Shown here: piece after piece, positions 26,701 to 34,712 of the stretch
How the letters are laid out: the number at the start of each line of letters is the position of its first letter
Numbering within the stretch: the first letter of the stretch is position 1
NCBI GenBank assembly: GCA_017883385.1
Contig: JADGNQ010000003.1
Coordinates: 1-64,000, forward strand
Direction of reading: 5' to 3'
Source of the DNA: Candidatus Sulfotelmatobacter sp.
Lineage (GTDB): Bacteria > Acidobacteriota > Terriglobia > Terriglobales > Acidobacteriaceae
DNA: 64,000 nt
Position numbers and translations under genes: made by a program
The notes under the pieces: generated by a model
Told to the model about the DNA's origin: nothing
Seen by the model: only the letters and a program-made list of their open reading frames with translations
Database searches by the model: none

Positions 26701-28018
26701 ACAGCGCCTCGTTGATGTCGCTGTTCGCGCCGTCAAGGTCGTCGACGTTCATCTTGATCAGAGCTCGCAAGCGCAGAAATTGCGGTCTGCCCGGTCCGCG
26801 GTCGTCCAGCGCGCTGATTTGCGTCTGAGCCATGTCGAGATGGCTGTGCGCGGCGCCTACGTCCCCCAGACTCCGAGACAGTTCTGCCAGATTCATGTGC
26901 AGCTGAATGCCATACAGGGGGCCCTCGGAGGGGCTTTGGGGTAAATGAGCCAGAGCGGCGTTATATTCCCGGACAGCGTCTTCGGTGTGTTCCTGGAGTC
27001 GAGCAATCTCCCCGCGGACGGCGTGCAACCGGTAATGTTCCGCATCGAGAGCTGCGGCACGCTGGAGAAAAGGCTTCGCATCTTCAACGGAACCGACAAC
27101 CACTTCGGCCTGTGCCGCAGAAAGCTGCAAACCCAAATCGCGAGGTGCGCTATTGGCGGCTTGTGCGTACAATCTCGCGGCGTCAGCTTGCTTGCCATCG
27201 AGCTGATATGTGTAGGCGAGCTCGGCTTGCACATCCGGTTTCGAGCTGCGCAGGGAGTTAAGAGCGGCGATGGCTGCCGGATAGTCTCCGGTCTGCCGAT
27301 AGTAGCCAGCCAATGATCTCTGAACATCGGGGTTGTCCGGAGCATGCCGCTTGGCCAAGTCAAGGTAACGACTTGCCAGATCGAGCTGCTTCTGATGTTC
27401 GTACACCTGCGCCATCAGCAATTCCGAACGCGCGCCGGGCTGAACCTGTTCCGCCCGCCCCAGCACATCGAGTGCGGCGTCGTACTCTCCCGATCGCAGG
27501 AGAATCTCGCCCAGCAACACCGCATCGCTGATTCGTTTGGGGTCCGCGGAAAGCACCTGGTGCAGAAGGTGCTCAGCCTCTGCGATCCGCCCCATCGTGC
27601 TATAGGTCTGGGCAAGTCCCGAGATTCCGTCGAGCGCTGACGGATTCAGGCGAAGACCTCGACTATAGGCATCTGCCGATATCTGCGATTTCCCATTGAG
27701 CCGCGCCGCGTAGCCCAGGAGAAACCAGAGTTGGGCGTCGCTGGGTGTTGCCTGCGCAGCACGCTGAGCATAGTCAAGCGCGATCGCATAGTTGCCGTCT
27801 TTCAGGGCCAATTCCGCAGCTCCTGCAAGGCGCGCGTTTTGAATATTCGATCCCCAACCTAGCGACTTAGTCGGAGGCGGCGTTTGACTGGTATTGACTT
27901 GGGGTGCTGTTGAGGAACCAGACCCCACCTTGTACGTTTGCGCGCGGAGGGAGCAGGCAAAAGCGATGACGAGCAAAGACACATGCGCGATCTTCAGGCA
28001 TCCAAACGCGGAACTCAA
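23795..28018 (-). CDS. Giant TPR protein with C-terminal outer-membrane barrel (BcsC/PgaA-like)
   Basis: 1407 residues. A signal peptide (VSLLVIAFACSLRAQ) leads into about 27 tetratricopeptide repeats (about residues 50-1060; for example WFLLGYAARLNG, AYVNRGYVLHDL, VRVGMANTYLALGD). The last 330 residues are beta-rich with alternating aromatic strands (TDYSFNFGLNPTLHL, WNLEASAAYSRNMG) and end in a terminal phenylalanine (RPYFSISLF), the outer-membrane barrel signature. This is the layout of BcsC, PgaA and AlgK/AlgE-like polysaccharide exporters. The start is a TTG with GGTGG upstream; no better start fits. No cellulose or PNAG synthase lies beside it, so the exported polymer is unknown. Confidence 0.85.
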   Translation of the reverse strand: MSSAFGCLKIAHVSLLVIAFACSLRAQTYKVGSGSSTAPQVNTSQTPPPTKSLGWGSNIQNARLAGAAELALKDGNYAIALDYAQRAAQATPSDAQLWFLLGYAARLNGKSQISADAYSRGLRLNPSALDGISGLAQTYSTMGRIAEAEHLLHQVLSADPKRISDAVLLGEILLRSGEYDAALDVLGRAEQVQPGARSELLMAQVYEHQKQLDLASRYLDLAKRHAPDNPDVQRSLAGYYRQTGDYPAAIAALNSLRSSKPDVQAELAYTYQLDGKQADAARLYAQAANSAPRDLGLQLSAAQAEVVVGSVEDAKPFLQRAAALDAEHYRLHAVRGEIARLQEHTEDAVREYNAALAHLPQSPSEGPLYGIQLHMNLAELSRSLGDVGAAHSHLDMAQTQISALDDRGPGRPQFLRLRALIKMNVDDLDGANSDINEALSINSQDPNSLQLDGDLLLKLDRTGEAIIVYTKILSIDPVSRSALTSMGYASRNAGHDQDAEKYFQRLATAYPTLYVPYLALGDMYAARRDFARAETSYTKGYELAPSNSLLVAGGMNAAIETHNLPKAAEWLSRATKEMQQEPHLMREQERYLSFKGEYRQSAEVGRAAIQKLPTDRDVIVYLGYDLLYLQQYDDLLQLTSQYDAVLPKEPDIPLLAGYAHKHAGQLDQAQKDFSQALDRDSEIVTAYVNRGYVLHDLRQPEAAASDFESALKREPKNGEAHLGLAYASLDLHRPRVALQQVQLAQEEMGDSMPIHLIRATAYGQNGMLVKSAGEYRAALKYSPNDGDLHLALGDTLYGQRLYHEAIEELQVAQRLSPDNDVIYAQLARVYAQLQDREQTLLYVQRAEQPAQRTQLTATNQKPGESRILVSTGQALSLLADQKGAMERFERALAMPGSDRISVRLAIAQLMASDGHPTDAQRQIALALMEGQTEETLPATGEQLMEAADVFLSMHDYELAQMYLKRALAAGAPEASVRVGMANTYLALGDTARAQDQLSLISNSADSEPGYQFLVAKANVLRQEHQNAQALTAFAQAAAAAGEHQTAEQDLLQAGATEGLRITPRVSVLSDFSVMPIFEDTTVYVLDSKLDVTRPGQPGSGLLPPPRSSLETQWTGAYHLHLSNLPDASGFFQVRNARGQISLPSEESIVNRNTTDYSFNFGLNPTLHLGTNVLTFNTGIQETLRRDSLSPVEMNQNLFRQFLYMSTSSFFNMVSVNGYAIREGGPFTESSQRSHSVAGALNFRVGHPWGKTALVTGWGARDDQFSPVISEDYYTSAYLGVECRVSQRIKFTAVAEHLRAWRVWGNSFAIAQALRPAGRVQFAPTRNWNLEASAAYSRNMGTHVYDAVQGGFAISYAMPVHRAFKDDGKEIELQYPIRFSLGMQQETFFNFTGRANEQFRPYFSISLF

Positions 28019-28186
28019 AGTGTTACCACCGGATCAGTTGATTGCAAGGCTCTTCGATTCGTGAAAGGCCTTCTGCGTTGGCTGGACTGCGGAGGACTTT
28101 ATCCTCGCAAGGCCGAAAGACGGCGCGCGGTGATACAACCCGAAATAAGGGGCTCGAATCCAAGACCAACCAACCGAAAGGGAGTT

Positions 28187-29938
28187 GTGCAGAGAACCGA
28201 GTCGATCGCACCCACGCGCGGGCCAATACCGTTGAGCATGATCTTTCTGGCGGCCTTTGTCGTTCACTTGCCATTGCTGCTCATGAAGTTGCCGCTGAAG
28301 TCGTACGACGCGAATTTCCACATATTCTTCGCATCGCACTACTTGCACAATTGGTTCGATCCCTGGAACCCCAAGTGGTATGCGGGTTTTTCTCAGACCA
28401 CCTATCCTCCCTTGCCCCAGCAATGGCTGGCGCTGGTGTCTCGACTAATCGGGTTGGACATGGCGTATATGGCGGTTCAGTTCATCGCCATTTTGCTTCT
28501 TGCGTTGGGCGTATATAGATTTTCGATGCTTTGGGTGGACCGGCGGGCAGCTGCGTTCGCGGCACTAGCCAGTGTCTTTCTCGGATCAGAATGCTTTCTG
28601 GTCTATTCCGCGGGGCAGTTGTCTACGACATTTGCCGCGCCCCTCTATCTGAACGCTCTGCCTTACCTTTTCCAGTGGGTCCGGCATGGCAAGTGGCGAT
28701 CGTTTCTCAAAGGTGGGGCTCTCTTCGTGGCTGCCGCTGCTGCCCATCACGCCACGCTGCTCTTTGGGTCTTTCTTGTTCGCAGTGCCCGTGCTGGCGCT
28801 GGTCATCTTTGACCGCCAGGATGGTGAACGAGTATCAATTCCAGCATTCCTCGTCCGCAGCGGTAGCATCATTCTGGTTGTCGGCGCCGCGGTTGCAGTG
28901 GTACTTCTGCCGTTCTGGATTGCGCTGATTCACTATCCCGTTACTCAGACTCCGATCCCACACCCCAGTCGTGCGAATTACATACTGAGTCCCCAGTGGG
29001 GCCTGAACTATTTCGTGGTTCCTTACGGAGCTTTGATTCTGGCGCTGCCGTTCATCTTCTTGCGAGGTTCTTCAATCGCCCGGCTCCGTCCGTTGCTTCT
29101 GGGCTTCTGGCTGGCATTTTTGGTGGGACTCGGAGGGACGACACCCGTAGGCCGACTGGTGTTGGGCCGAGCTTTTGACGTGCTGACCATGGAGCGCTTC
29201 AGCTATTGGGCAACTTTGCTCGCCCTACCTTTCGTGGGGCTTCTGGCCACAACACTGATCGACCGATTTCAATTGCGAGCAGTAGCCGGCTTAACTATAG
29301 CGGCAGGTCTGACCTGTGCACTGGCAGTGTCGTGGGCAACCTATCGGCCGGCGGATGCGGCCGATTTTAAGGTGAATGCAGTGGCATCCTGGCTCAATCG
29401 TGATGGTCACGACCGGTACCGCTATGTCACGCTGGGATTTGGCAACAAGATTTCGCGACTGGCTGTTCTGACAAACGCAAGCAGTGTAGATGGCGAATGG
29501 AATTCCGGTCGCATGCTGCCAGAATTGACGCAGTTCGGAGGAGGAGCGCTCACCAGTTCGAAATACTTTGGAAAGCCGGGCCTCGACGCGTTGAGCGCAA
29601 TACTCCATCACGCCGACCGCTATGGTTTGAAATGGGTTTTCGTCAAGGACCCCTACTACGAGCCTCTTCTGGTCTTCGGGGGCTGGCGCAGGGTGGATGA
29701 CCTTGAAGACAAGACAATCACGGTGTGGAGCAAAGAGGACGTGCCACCTGCGATAGCAGTCAACGCACCACAGATTCCTCCACAGTGGCAAGGGCTCTTG
29801 TGGGGCATCCTTCCCATCGGCAGCAGCATACTGGCGCTGGTGCTTGTGCTCATTCCGGAGAGGCGGTGGCACCGGCAGCGGGTCGTCGAACCCTCCACTG
29901 CTGACGAGAATCTCGTCCTACAGAGGCTGGCCTCATGA
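28187..29938 (+). CDS. Polytopic membrane GT-C-like protein (PTPS-related membrane family)
   Basis: GTG 28187 follows AAAGGGAG; 583 residues with about ten membrane segments. Near the start, FVVHLPLLLMKLPLKSYDAN then FHIFFASHYLH, DPWNPKWYAGF and TYPPLPQQ match the D-xx-H ... W-Y-x-GF ... YPPL pattern of GT-C-type membrane proteins (6-pyruvoyl-tetrahydropterin synthase-related membrane family), in which the early Asp is catalytic. It would transfer a sugar from a polyprenyl-phosphate carrier on the outer face. The next four genes follow with ATGA overlaps or short gaps, ending in a GtrB-like GT2 that could make that carrier. It is divergent from the TPR exporter. Confidence 0.75.
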   Translation: MQRTESIAPTRGPIPLSMIFLAAFVVHLPLLLMKLPLKSYDANFHIFFASHYLHNWFDPWNPKWYAGFSQTTYPPLPQQWLALVSRLIGLDMAYMAVQFIAILLLALGVYRFSMLWVDRRAAAFAALASVFLGSECFLVYSAGQLSTTFAAPLYLNALPYLFQWVRHGKWRSFLKGGALFVAAAAAHHATLLFGSFLFAVPVLALVIFDRQDGERVSIPAFLVRSGSIILVVGAAVAVVLLPFWIALIHYPVTQTPIPHPSRANYILSPQWGLNYFVVPYGALILALPFIFLRGSSIARLRPLLLGFWLAFLVGLGGTTPVGRLVLGRAFDVLTMERFSYWATLLALPFVGLLATTLIDRFQLRAVAGLTIAAGLTCALAVSWATYRPADAADFKVNAVASWLNRDGHDRYRYVTLGFGNKISRLAVLTNASSVDGEWNSGRMLPELTQFGGGALTSSKYFGKPGLDALSAILHHADRYGLKWVFVKDPYYEPLLVFGGWRRVDDLEDKTITVWSKEDVPPAIAVNAPQIPPQWQGLLWGILPIGSSILALVLVLIPERRWHRQRVVEPSTADENLVLQRLAS

Positions 29939-31068
29939 GCAGAATTGGACGCCTCCTGGCTATCGTCATTACAGCCGCGACAGTGGCACTCATTGTCGTG
30001 GGTACTATTTGGCCCGTTCCATCCGCAGTCGCTATGGCGGGCTCCGGCGCCACTCTGCTGCGTCCTTCTTCATCACCGCAAGCGGCTGTCGAGAATCTGG
30101 CTGCCGAAATCGGACAACAGGCTTGGGAGAAAGCGTATTCGAGTCTGGCCAATAAGAGTGAATTCACGGAACTGGAGTTCGCGCGCGACTTGACCGGAAC
30201 TTATCCCAGCCTTCGCACCTACGCGACTCTGGACAGCTTTGACCTGCGACCGCTTCATGCATCCGCAGATGAAGCACAAGTTCAGCTCAAATTGCGATGG
30301 TCGACCGTGGTAGGGGCGTTTCTGGACACCCGCACCCTGCGAGTCGTCAGAACCGGGGACCGTTGGGGCGTGTTATGGCCCATCGTTAAAGAGCCTCGAG
30401 TCCCGCCACAAGTCATCCCCGTGAACTACCTGCGCTGGGACGTGATCTACCGTGGCCCGGAAGATGACTGGGGATCTCAGGATGTAGAGGCACCGCACGT
30501 GCGGATTGTGGACATGCATCCCGTGGACCGCAGCGCCGGAGTGGTTATCATGGGCGAACTTCTAAACGAAGATGTAGTCCCTGCTTTTGTGACGGTTAAA
30601 GCGACGCTCCTGGCGAAAAACGGGTCTGCGATCGCGACCGAAGACAGCTTCGACAAGATTTCCCACATTCTCTTGCCCAAGCAAGTCACCCCATTTCTTA
30701 TTAGGTTTCAAAATGTGGCGCTGTCCGAAGTGGACAGCGTTCACATGGAGCCGTCGGCAAGCCTCATCGCGGCCTCAGCCGACCCTGTGATCGAGATTGA
30801 GGATCAGCATTTCAACCCGGCGCCCGGAGCCGCACTGAGCGGAAAGCTCGTCAATCAAAGCGGCCAAGTCGTCAGTGTTGCGCACGTTCTCGGCACGTTC
30901 TATGACAAGAGCGGCCAGCTAGTCTGGGTCGCGGACCAATACGTCGACCGCGCACTATTGCCCCAGACCCCGGTTTCTTTTGCAATGTCTATTCCGGCGG
31001 ACATCGCCAGCAAAGTTAGCAGTGAGCGTGCGATTACCACCGCATACAGTTCGGGTCGGTTCCAATGA
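29935..31068 (+). CDS. Membrane-anchored protein with NTF2-like and two FxLYD-like domains
   Basis: Start ATG overlaps the previous stop (ATGA); 377 residues. One N-terminal membrane segment (LLAIVITAATVALIVVGTIW) anchors it. Residues about 45-140 look like an NTF2-type cone (AAVENLAAEIGQQAWEKAY, RTLRVVRTGDRWGVLWP). Two beta-sandwich repeats follow that resemble FxLYD domains (VRIVDMHPVDRSAGVVIMGE and IEIEDQHFNPAPGAALSGKL, each ending in a V-D or A-I strand). No enzyme motif is present. Its place between two glycosyltransferases suggests an accessory or scaffolding part of a surface-glycosylation machine. I do not recognise a characterised homologue. Confidence 0.65.
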   Translation: MSRIGRLLAIVITAATVALIVVGTIWPVPSAVAMAGSGATLLRPSSSPQAAVENLAAEIGQQAWEKAYSSLANKSEFTELEFARDLTGTYPSLRTYATLDSFDLRPLHASADEAQVQLKLRWSTVVGAFLDTRTLRVVRTGDRWGVLWPIVKEPRVPPQVIPVNYLRWDVIYRGPEDDWGSQDVEAPHVRIVDMHPVDRSAGVVIMGELLNEDVVPAFVTVKATLLAKNGSAIATEDSFDKISHILLPKQVTPFLIRFQNVALSEVDSVHMEPSASLIAASADPVIEIEDQHFNPAPGAALSGKLVNQSGQVVSVAHVLGTFYDKSGQLVWVADQYVDRALLPQTPVSFAMSIPADIASKVSSERAITTAYSSGRFQ

Positions 31069-31940
31069 GATCCAGATTCACATTCCTGCTGGGCGCGCTG
31101 GTCATCACCGCGATGCCGCTCGCTCTGGCGCAAACTGGCAGCCTGCATCTGCCCGGAACTGTCGAAGCGGGCAGCGCGTTCTCGATTCAAAGCACCGGCA
31201 ACGGCAACGCAGTCCTTTACATCGTGGGGCTTGGGCAGGTGGTGAAGCGTAAGGTGCAATTGGGACAAACGGTGTCCTTTGCTCCTGGGGATCTCCGCAG
31301 TGCCGGCCATTACCTCGCCGTTCTTGTGGGAGACTCCTCCACGGAAAACGGAGCGTTCGACGTCACGGCCGCGCATCAGCCGGGTGCATTGAGTTTTCTC
31401 GCCAAGCCATCTCGCCTCGCCGTTGACTTGCATGATGGCATCAGCGGCGTGGTGTACGTGTTTGATGCCTTTCAGAACCTGGTCTTAGCAACCACACAAG
31501 TGTCGTTTCAACTGTCCGGCGTTGCTGGCGCCACGCAGACGCGGACAGCACTTACTCACAATGGGGTGGCTTGGACAAAGATGGATTCCGCGGCCAAGGA
31601 AGGCAGCGTCCAGTTTGTCGCTCGAGTTGGGGATGCTGCTAGCACACGCGTGATGCAGCTCGTTCCGGGCAATCCATGCCACTTAAGAATGAGCGCGCGG
31701 CCGTCGGGCCAGAGGCTTGCCGTGGAAACGGAGCCAGTGCGCGACTGTAACGGCAACGCTCTGCCCGACGGAACGATTGTCACGTTCACAGAAAGGTATA
31801 AGGGCGGCGAATCCACGGTCGACGTGCCCCTCAAGCGTGGGGTGGCACGGACAGATATGCCGGCCTACGGCGGAGCGAAAATCTCCGTCGCGACCGGAGT
31901 TTTTGTCGGGAATGAAATTCGCTGGGGAGGGGAACGATGA
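31065..31940 (+). CDS. Secreted Ig-like (invasin/Big-1-type) protein, unknown
   Basis: Coupled to the previous gene by an ATGA overlap; 291 residues with a signal peptide (FLLGALVITAMPLALAQ). Two beta-sandwich domains: the first (residues about 25-110) is small, the second has the pattern GISGVVYVFDAFQNLVLATT followed by ARVGDAAS and, at 215-280, DCNGNALPDGTIVTFTERY, as in Big-1/invasin Ig domains. No catalytic residues are visible. By context it is probably an exported accessory subunit or substrate of the adjacent membrane glycosyltransferase. Confidence 0.6.
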   Translation: MRSRFTFLLGALVITAMPLALAQTGSLHLPGTVEAGSAFSIQSTGNGNAVLYIVGLGQVVKRKVQLGQTVSFAPGDLRSAGHYLAVLVGDSSTENGAFDVTAAHQPGALSFLAKPSRLAVDLHDGISGVVYVFDAFQNLVLATTQVSFQLSGVAGATQTRTALTHNGVAWTKMDSAAKEGSVQFVARVGDAASTRVMQLVPGNPCHLRMSARPSGQRLAVETEPVRDCNGNALPDGTIVTFTERYKGGESTVDVPLKRGVARTDMPAYGGAKISVATGVFVGNEIRWGGER

Positions 31941-32434
31941 AAAGGCCTTTCGTCATCGTATGCTCACTCTTCGCCGCGATATTTGCCCTGGGATCTGACC
32001 CACCTGCAGTACGCGTTGAGCCCACGGATTCGGTGGGACCGCGGCCTCTGGAAAAGCAAACCAGGACTGCAGTGATTCGGGATTATCTGCAAGCCTGGCG
32101 AGGCTTGAGCGGTGCATTCGAGCAGAACCGAGCCGATCTGCTCGACCCGGACTTCGTAGGTGCAGCCAAGGAGAAGCTGGCCGAGACAATTCGGGAGCAA
32201 GCCACGCAGGGGATTCGTACACGCTATCGGGACAGTGCGCATGATCTTCAAGTGGTGTTTTACTCACCGGAGGGGCTGTCGATTCAATTGATAGACACAG
32301 TTGAATACGATGTGCAAATCCTGGATGACGACAAGGTTCAGACCACGCAGCATGTCCGAGCTCGCTACGTTGCGGTCTTGACGCCCACCGAGGTGCGGTG
32401 GAAAGTGCGCATCTTCCAGGCGGAGCCCAAATGA
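31937..32434 (+). CDS. Small secreted protein, unknown
   Basis: Third ATGA-coupled gene; 165 residues, signal peptide FVIVCSLFAAIFALG. The mature part has a helical half (RTAVIRDYLQAWRGLSGAFE, KEKLAETIREQATQG) and a curved sheet (YDVQILDDDKVQTTQHVRAR, RWKVRIFQAE), a shape common in NTF2-like proteins. No family recognised. The tight coupling shows that its amount is meant to match the flanking proteins. Confidence 0.6.
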   Translation: MKRPFVIVCSLFAAIFALGSDPPAVRVEPTDSVGPRPLEKQTRTAVIRDYLQAWRGLSGAFEQNRADLLDPDFVGAAKEKLAETIREQATQGIRTRYRDSAHDLQVVFYSPEGLSIQLIDTVEYDVQILDDDKVQTTQHVRARYVAVLTPTEVRWKVRIFQAEPK

Positions 32435-32525
32435 TGCGCATCTCGCGACCTCTCCGGTGGATGAAGCTAGGAACGTACGAAGGGCAACCGCGGTTGTTCT
32501 CGGGGACCAACTCAGGAGCCATTCG

Positions 32526-33506
32526 ATGATCTCAGTCGTGGTACCTATTTTCAACGAAGAGGAACTCGTTGATCTATTTCATGCAGCGCTTGTCGACGCC
32601 ATGAAGGGAATTGGCGAAGCCTGGGAGGTCGTCTATGTAAATGATGGCTCCAGGGACACGTCACTGCAACGTTTGACAGAACTGCAAGCCGAAGATGCGC
32701 ACGTGGTTGTGGTAGATCTGTCGCGCAACTGGGGGCACATGGGTGCAATCTCGGCGGGCCTGCAGACGGCACATGGCGATGCAGTTGTCTTAATGGACGG
32801 CGATTTCCAGGATCCGCCAGAAGTTGTGCCGGAATTGGTGGCTGCCTGGCGCGGTGGTGCTCAGGTCGTAACCGCTGTGAGAAGAAGCCGGCAAGAACGG
32901 CGCAAGATTCTAGCCAAGCTGTTTCCGATCTTCTATCGCTTGATGGGAGCACTCTCCGACTTTCCCATCCCGCTGAATGCGGGAATTTTCGGTCTTCTTG
33001 ATCGCCAAGCGGTGGATTCGATTAACTCGTTGCGAGAAGGCAGCCGGTACTTGCCTGGGCTGCGTGCCTGGGTGGGTTACAAGACAGGAGTTGTTCTCTA
33101 CGACCGGAAAGAACGGGCAGGTGGCGAAGGCAAACTCACGTTCCTCAGCCGGATCAAGTACGCCATGGACGCGATTACGAGTTTCAGTTACAAGCCGCTT
33201 CGCCTCAGTTTCGGGCTGGCGGGGTTTGCAATCTCATTGGCTGTCATCCTGGCAGTCTGCACCGTATTTTCGAAGAGCTCCGTGAATCCTTTGGGATACG
33301 GCATCGCCGCTGCGGTCTTTCTGATGGGAGGTTTCCTGCTTCTGTCCGTGGGCGTGCTTGGCGAGTATCTTGGACGAGTGTACGACGAGGTGCGCAGCCG
33401 GCCCCTGTCAATCATCAACAAGGTCTACGAATCTGCACAGTTGAACTCCGAGGCAAACATGGGCCGCCGGGCGGGAGATCGAAAGAGGCCTTTTCGGGTG
33501 GCTTAA
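32526..33506 (+). CDS. GtrB-like family 2 glycosyltransferase
   Basis: ATG 32526 follows CAGGAG at good spacing; 326 residues. GT-A domain: SVVVPIFNEEE, VVYVNDGSRDTS, LSRNWGHMGAISAGL, and the metal-binding LMDGDFQDPPE. Two membrane helices near the C-terminus (SFGLAGFAISLAVILAVC and AAAVFLMGGFLLLSVGVLG) and an LGRVYDEVRSRP tail are typical of GtrB/ArnC/DPM1-like enzymes that load a sugar onto polyprenyl phosphate in the inner leaflet. The GT-C-like protein four genes upstream could use the product on the other side of the membrane. Confidence 0.88.
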   Translation: MISVVVPIFNEEELVDLFHAALVDAMKGIGEAWEVVYVNDGSRDTSLQRLTELQAEDAHVVVVDLSRNWGHMGAISAGLQTAHGDAVVLMDGDFQDPPEVVPELVAAWRGGAQVVTAVRRSRQERRKILAKLFPIFYRLMGALSDFPIPLNAGIFGLLDRQAVDSINSLREGSRYLPGLRAWVGYKTGVVLYDRKERAGGEGKLTFLSRIKYAMDAITSFSYKPLRLSFGLAGFAISLAVILAVCTVFSKSSVNPLGYGIAAAVFLMGGFLLLSVGVLGEYLGRVYDEVRSRPLSIINKVYESAQLNSEANMGRRAGDRKRPFRVA

Positions 33507-33509
33507 GGT

Positions 33510-34481
33510 TTACTGTCCGGGCCGCGGTTGCGAGCCGGAATCGCACTTGGCCAATCCGCGCTCAATCGCCGTGCCTTCTTCGTAGTCGTTCCAGGTTTCA
33601 ACCAACAAGAAAGGCAACGGACGATCGGCTGGATAATACTGCCGCCACAGCTTCATCGTGTCCGCAAAGGTCGCGCCACAGCGCTGAGAAATATGTCGAT
33701 TGAGGCCCCAGGAGGCTTTGCTGTCATCGAAACCGGTCCAGGCGGCTCCAACAGCTATCTTGTCAGGATATTTCGACTGCATTCTGCGGTAGAAGTCGCC
33801 CAGGTAGTCTTCTCCCCAGTTGCTGCCATCTGCCGCCCACCCTTTTTTCCCGGGGTTTATCCATGCATAAAAACCGTCGAACGCACCTGTGAAGGGGCTT
33901 GCTTGATCTTCATAGATGAGCAAGGGGGGATGGGTCCATTTGTCGGTTGCTGCCCGCACTCGATTCCAGTTGGTGTGCCCTCCCTTTGGGAAAATGAAGA
34001 TCACGGGGCGTCCGTTGTACGTGAGATAGGCCTGGCGACCCGGTGCATTCGGCGAAAGATAGGCTTCATTGAACTTGTTAAAAGCCGCAAAGGCGTCGTC
34101 AGTCGCCTCAGCATCTTCTTCTTCGGTTTCGTCGTACATCATCGAAACCTGGAAGTTCTTTTCGGCGGCTATGGTCTGGAGCAGGGCATAGCTGCGATCA
34201 AGAAAAGGCTCGCGATCTCCATACCAGTCCACCACGAACCCGGAAATTCCCAGCGCCTTGGCTTGGTCAATCTGCTTGCGGATCACGGCCGGATCGTGCG
34301 AGGAATAGCCGACGGCGATGTGTCTGGGATGACCAAACCAGGGCTCGTAGACTGCCAGGATTCGGGGTGAAGCCTCCGCGCCAGGCACACTCCGGCGTAG
34401 TTCCTGGCTCAGACCGGGATGGACGCACCCCTGCGGGAGCAGAAGGAATATCAATGCGGAGATTACCCAGCAACGATGCAT
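33510..34481 (-). CDS. GH99-like secreted lipoprotein
   Basis: A 323-residue protein with a lipoprotein signal (ISALIFLLLPQGC, Cys about 19). The body has the pattern of GH99/WbsX-like TIM barrels: LAVYEPWFGHP, ISGFVVDWYGD, FQVSMMYDETEEED, NGRPVIFIFPKG, DGFYAWINPGKKGW and a late LLVETWNDYEEGT. The carboxylates in MYDE and WNDYEEG are the likely active-site region. GH99 relatives cleave mannan-like chains by an endo mechanism. Transcribed toward the GT2 gene with only 3 bases between the ends. It may trim or modify the surface polysaccharide. Confidence 0.75.
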   Translation of the reverse strand: MHRCWVISALIFLLLPQGCVHPGLSQELRRSVPGAEASPRILAVYEPWFGHPRHIAVGYSSHDPAVIRKQIDQAKALGISGFVVDWYGDREPFLDRSYALLQTIAAEKNFQVSMMYDETEEEDAEATDDAFAAFNKFNEAYLSPNAPGRQAYLTYNGRPVIFIFPKGGHTNWNRVRAATDKWTHPPLLIYEDQASPFTGAFDGFYAWINPGKKGWAADGSNWGEDYLGDFYRRMQSKYPDKIAVGAAWTGFDDSKASWGLNRHISQRCGATFADTMKLWRQYYPADRPLPFLLVETWNDYEEGTAIERGLAKCDSGSQPRPGQ

Positions 34482-34712
34482 CGTAGGGATTCTGATCTTA
34501 GAGGCGGCACGAACAGCTTGGGTTGTAGCGAGCTCAGCAATTCAAGTCTATACGTCGGGCCGCAAGCAGCCTGATCGTTGGTTTCCGCATCAGAAGTGCT
34601 GCCGCGCGATCAGAATCCGTCCCTTGCCGTTTCGCACTGGCACGCGCCAAGCTTCTCGAGGCGGGATTTGTTGCTGTTTAGGTTTCGCCGGGTAGTTGGA
34701 GCCCAAAAGAAC

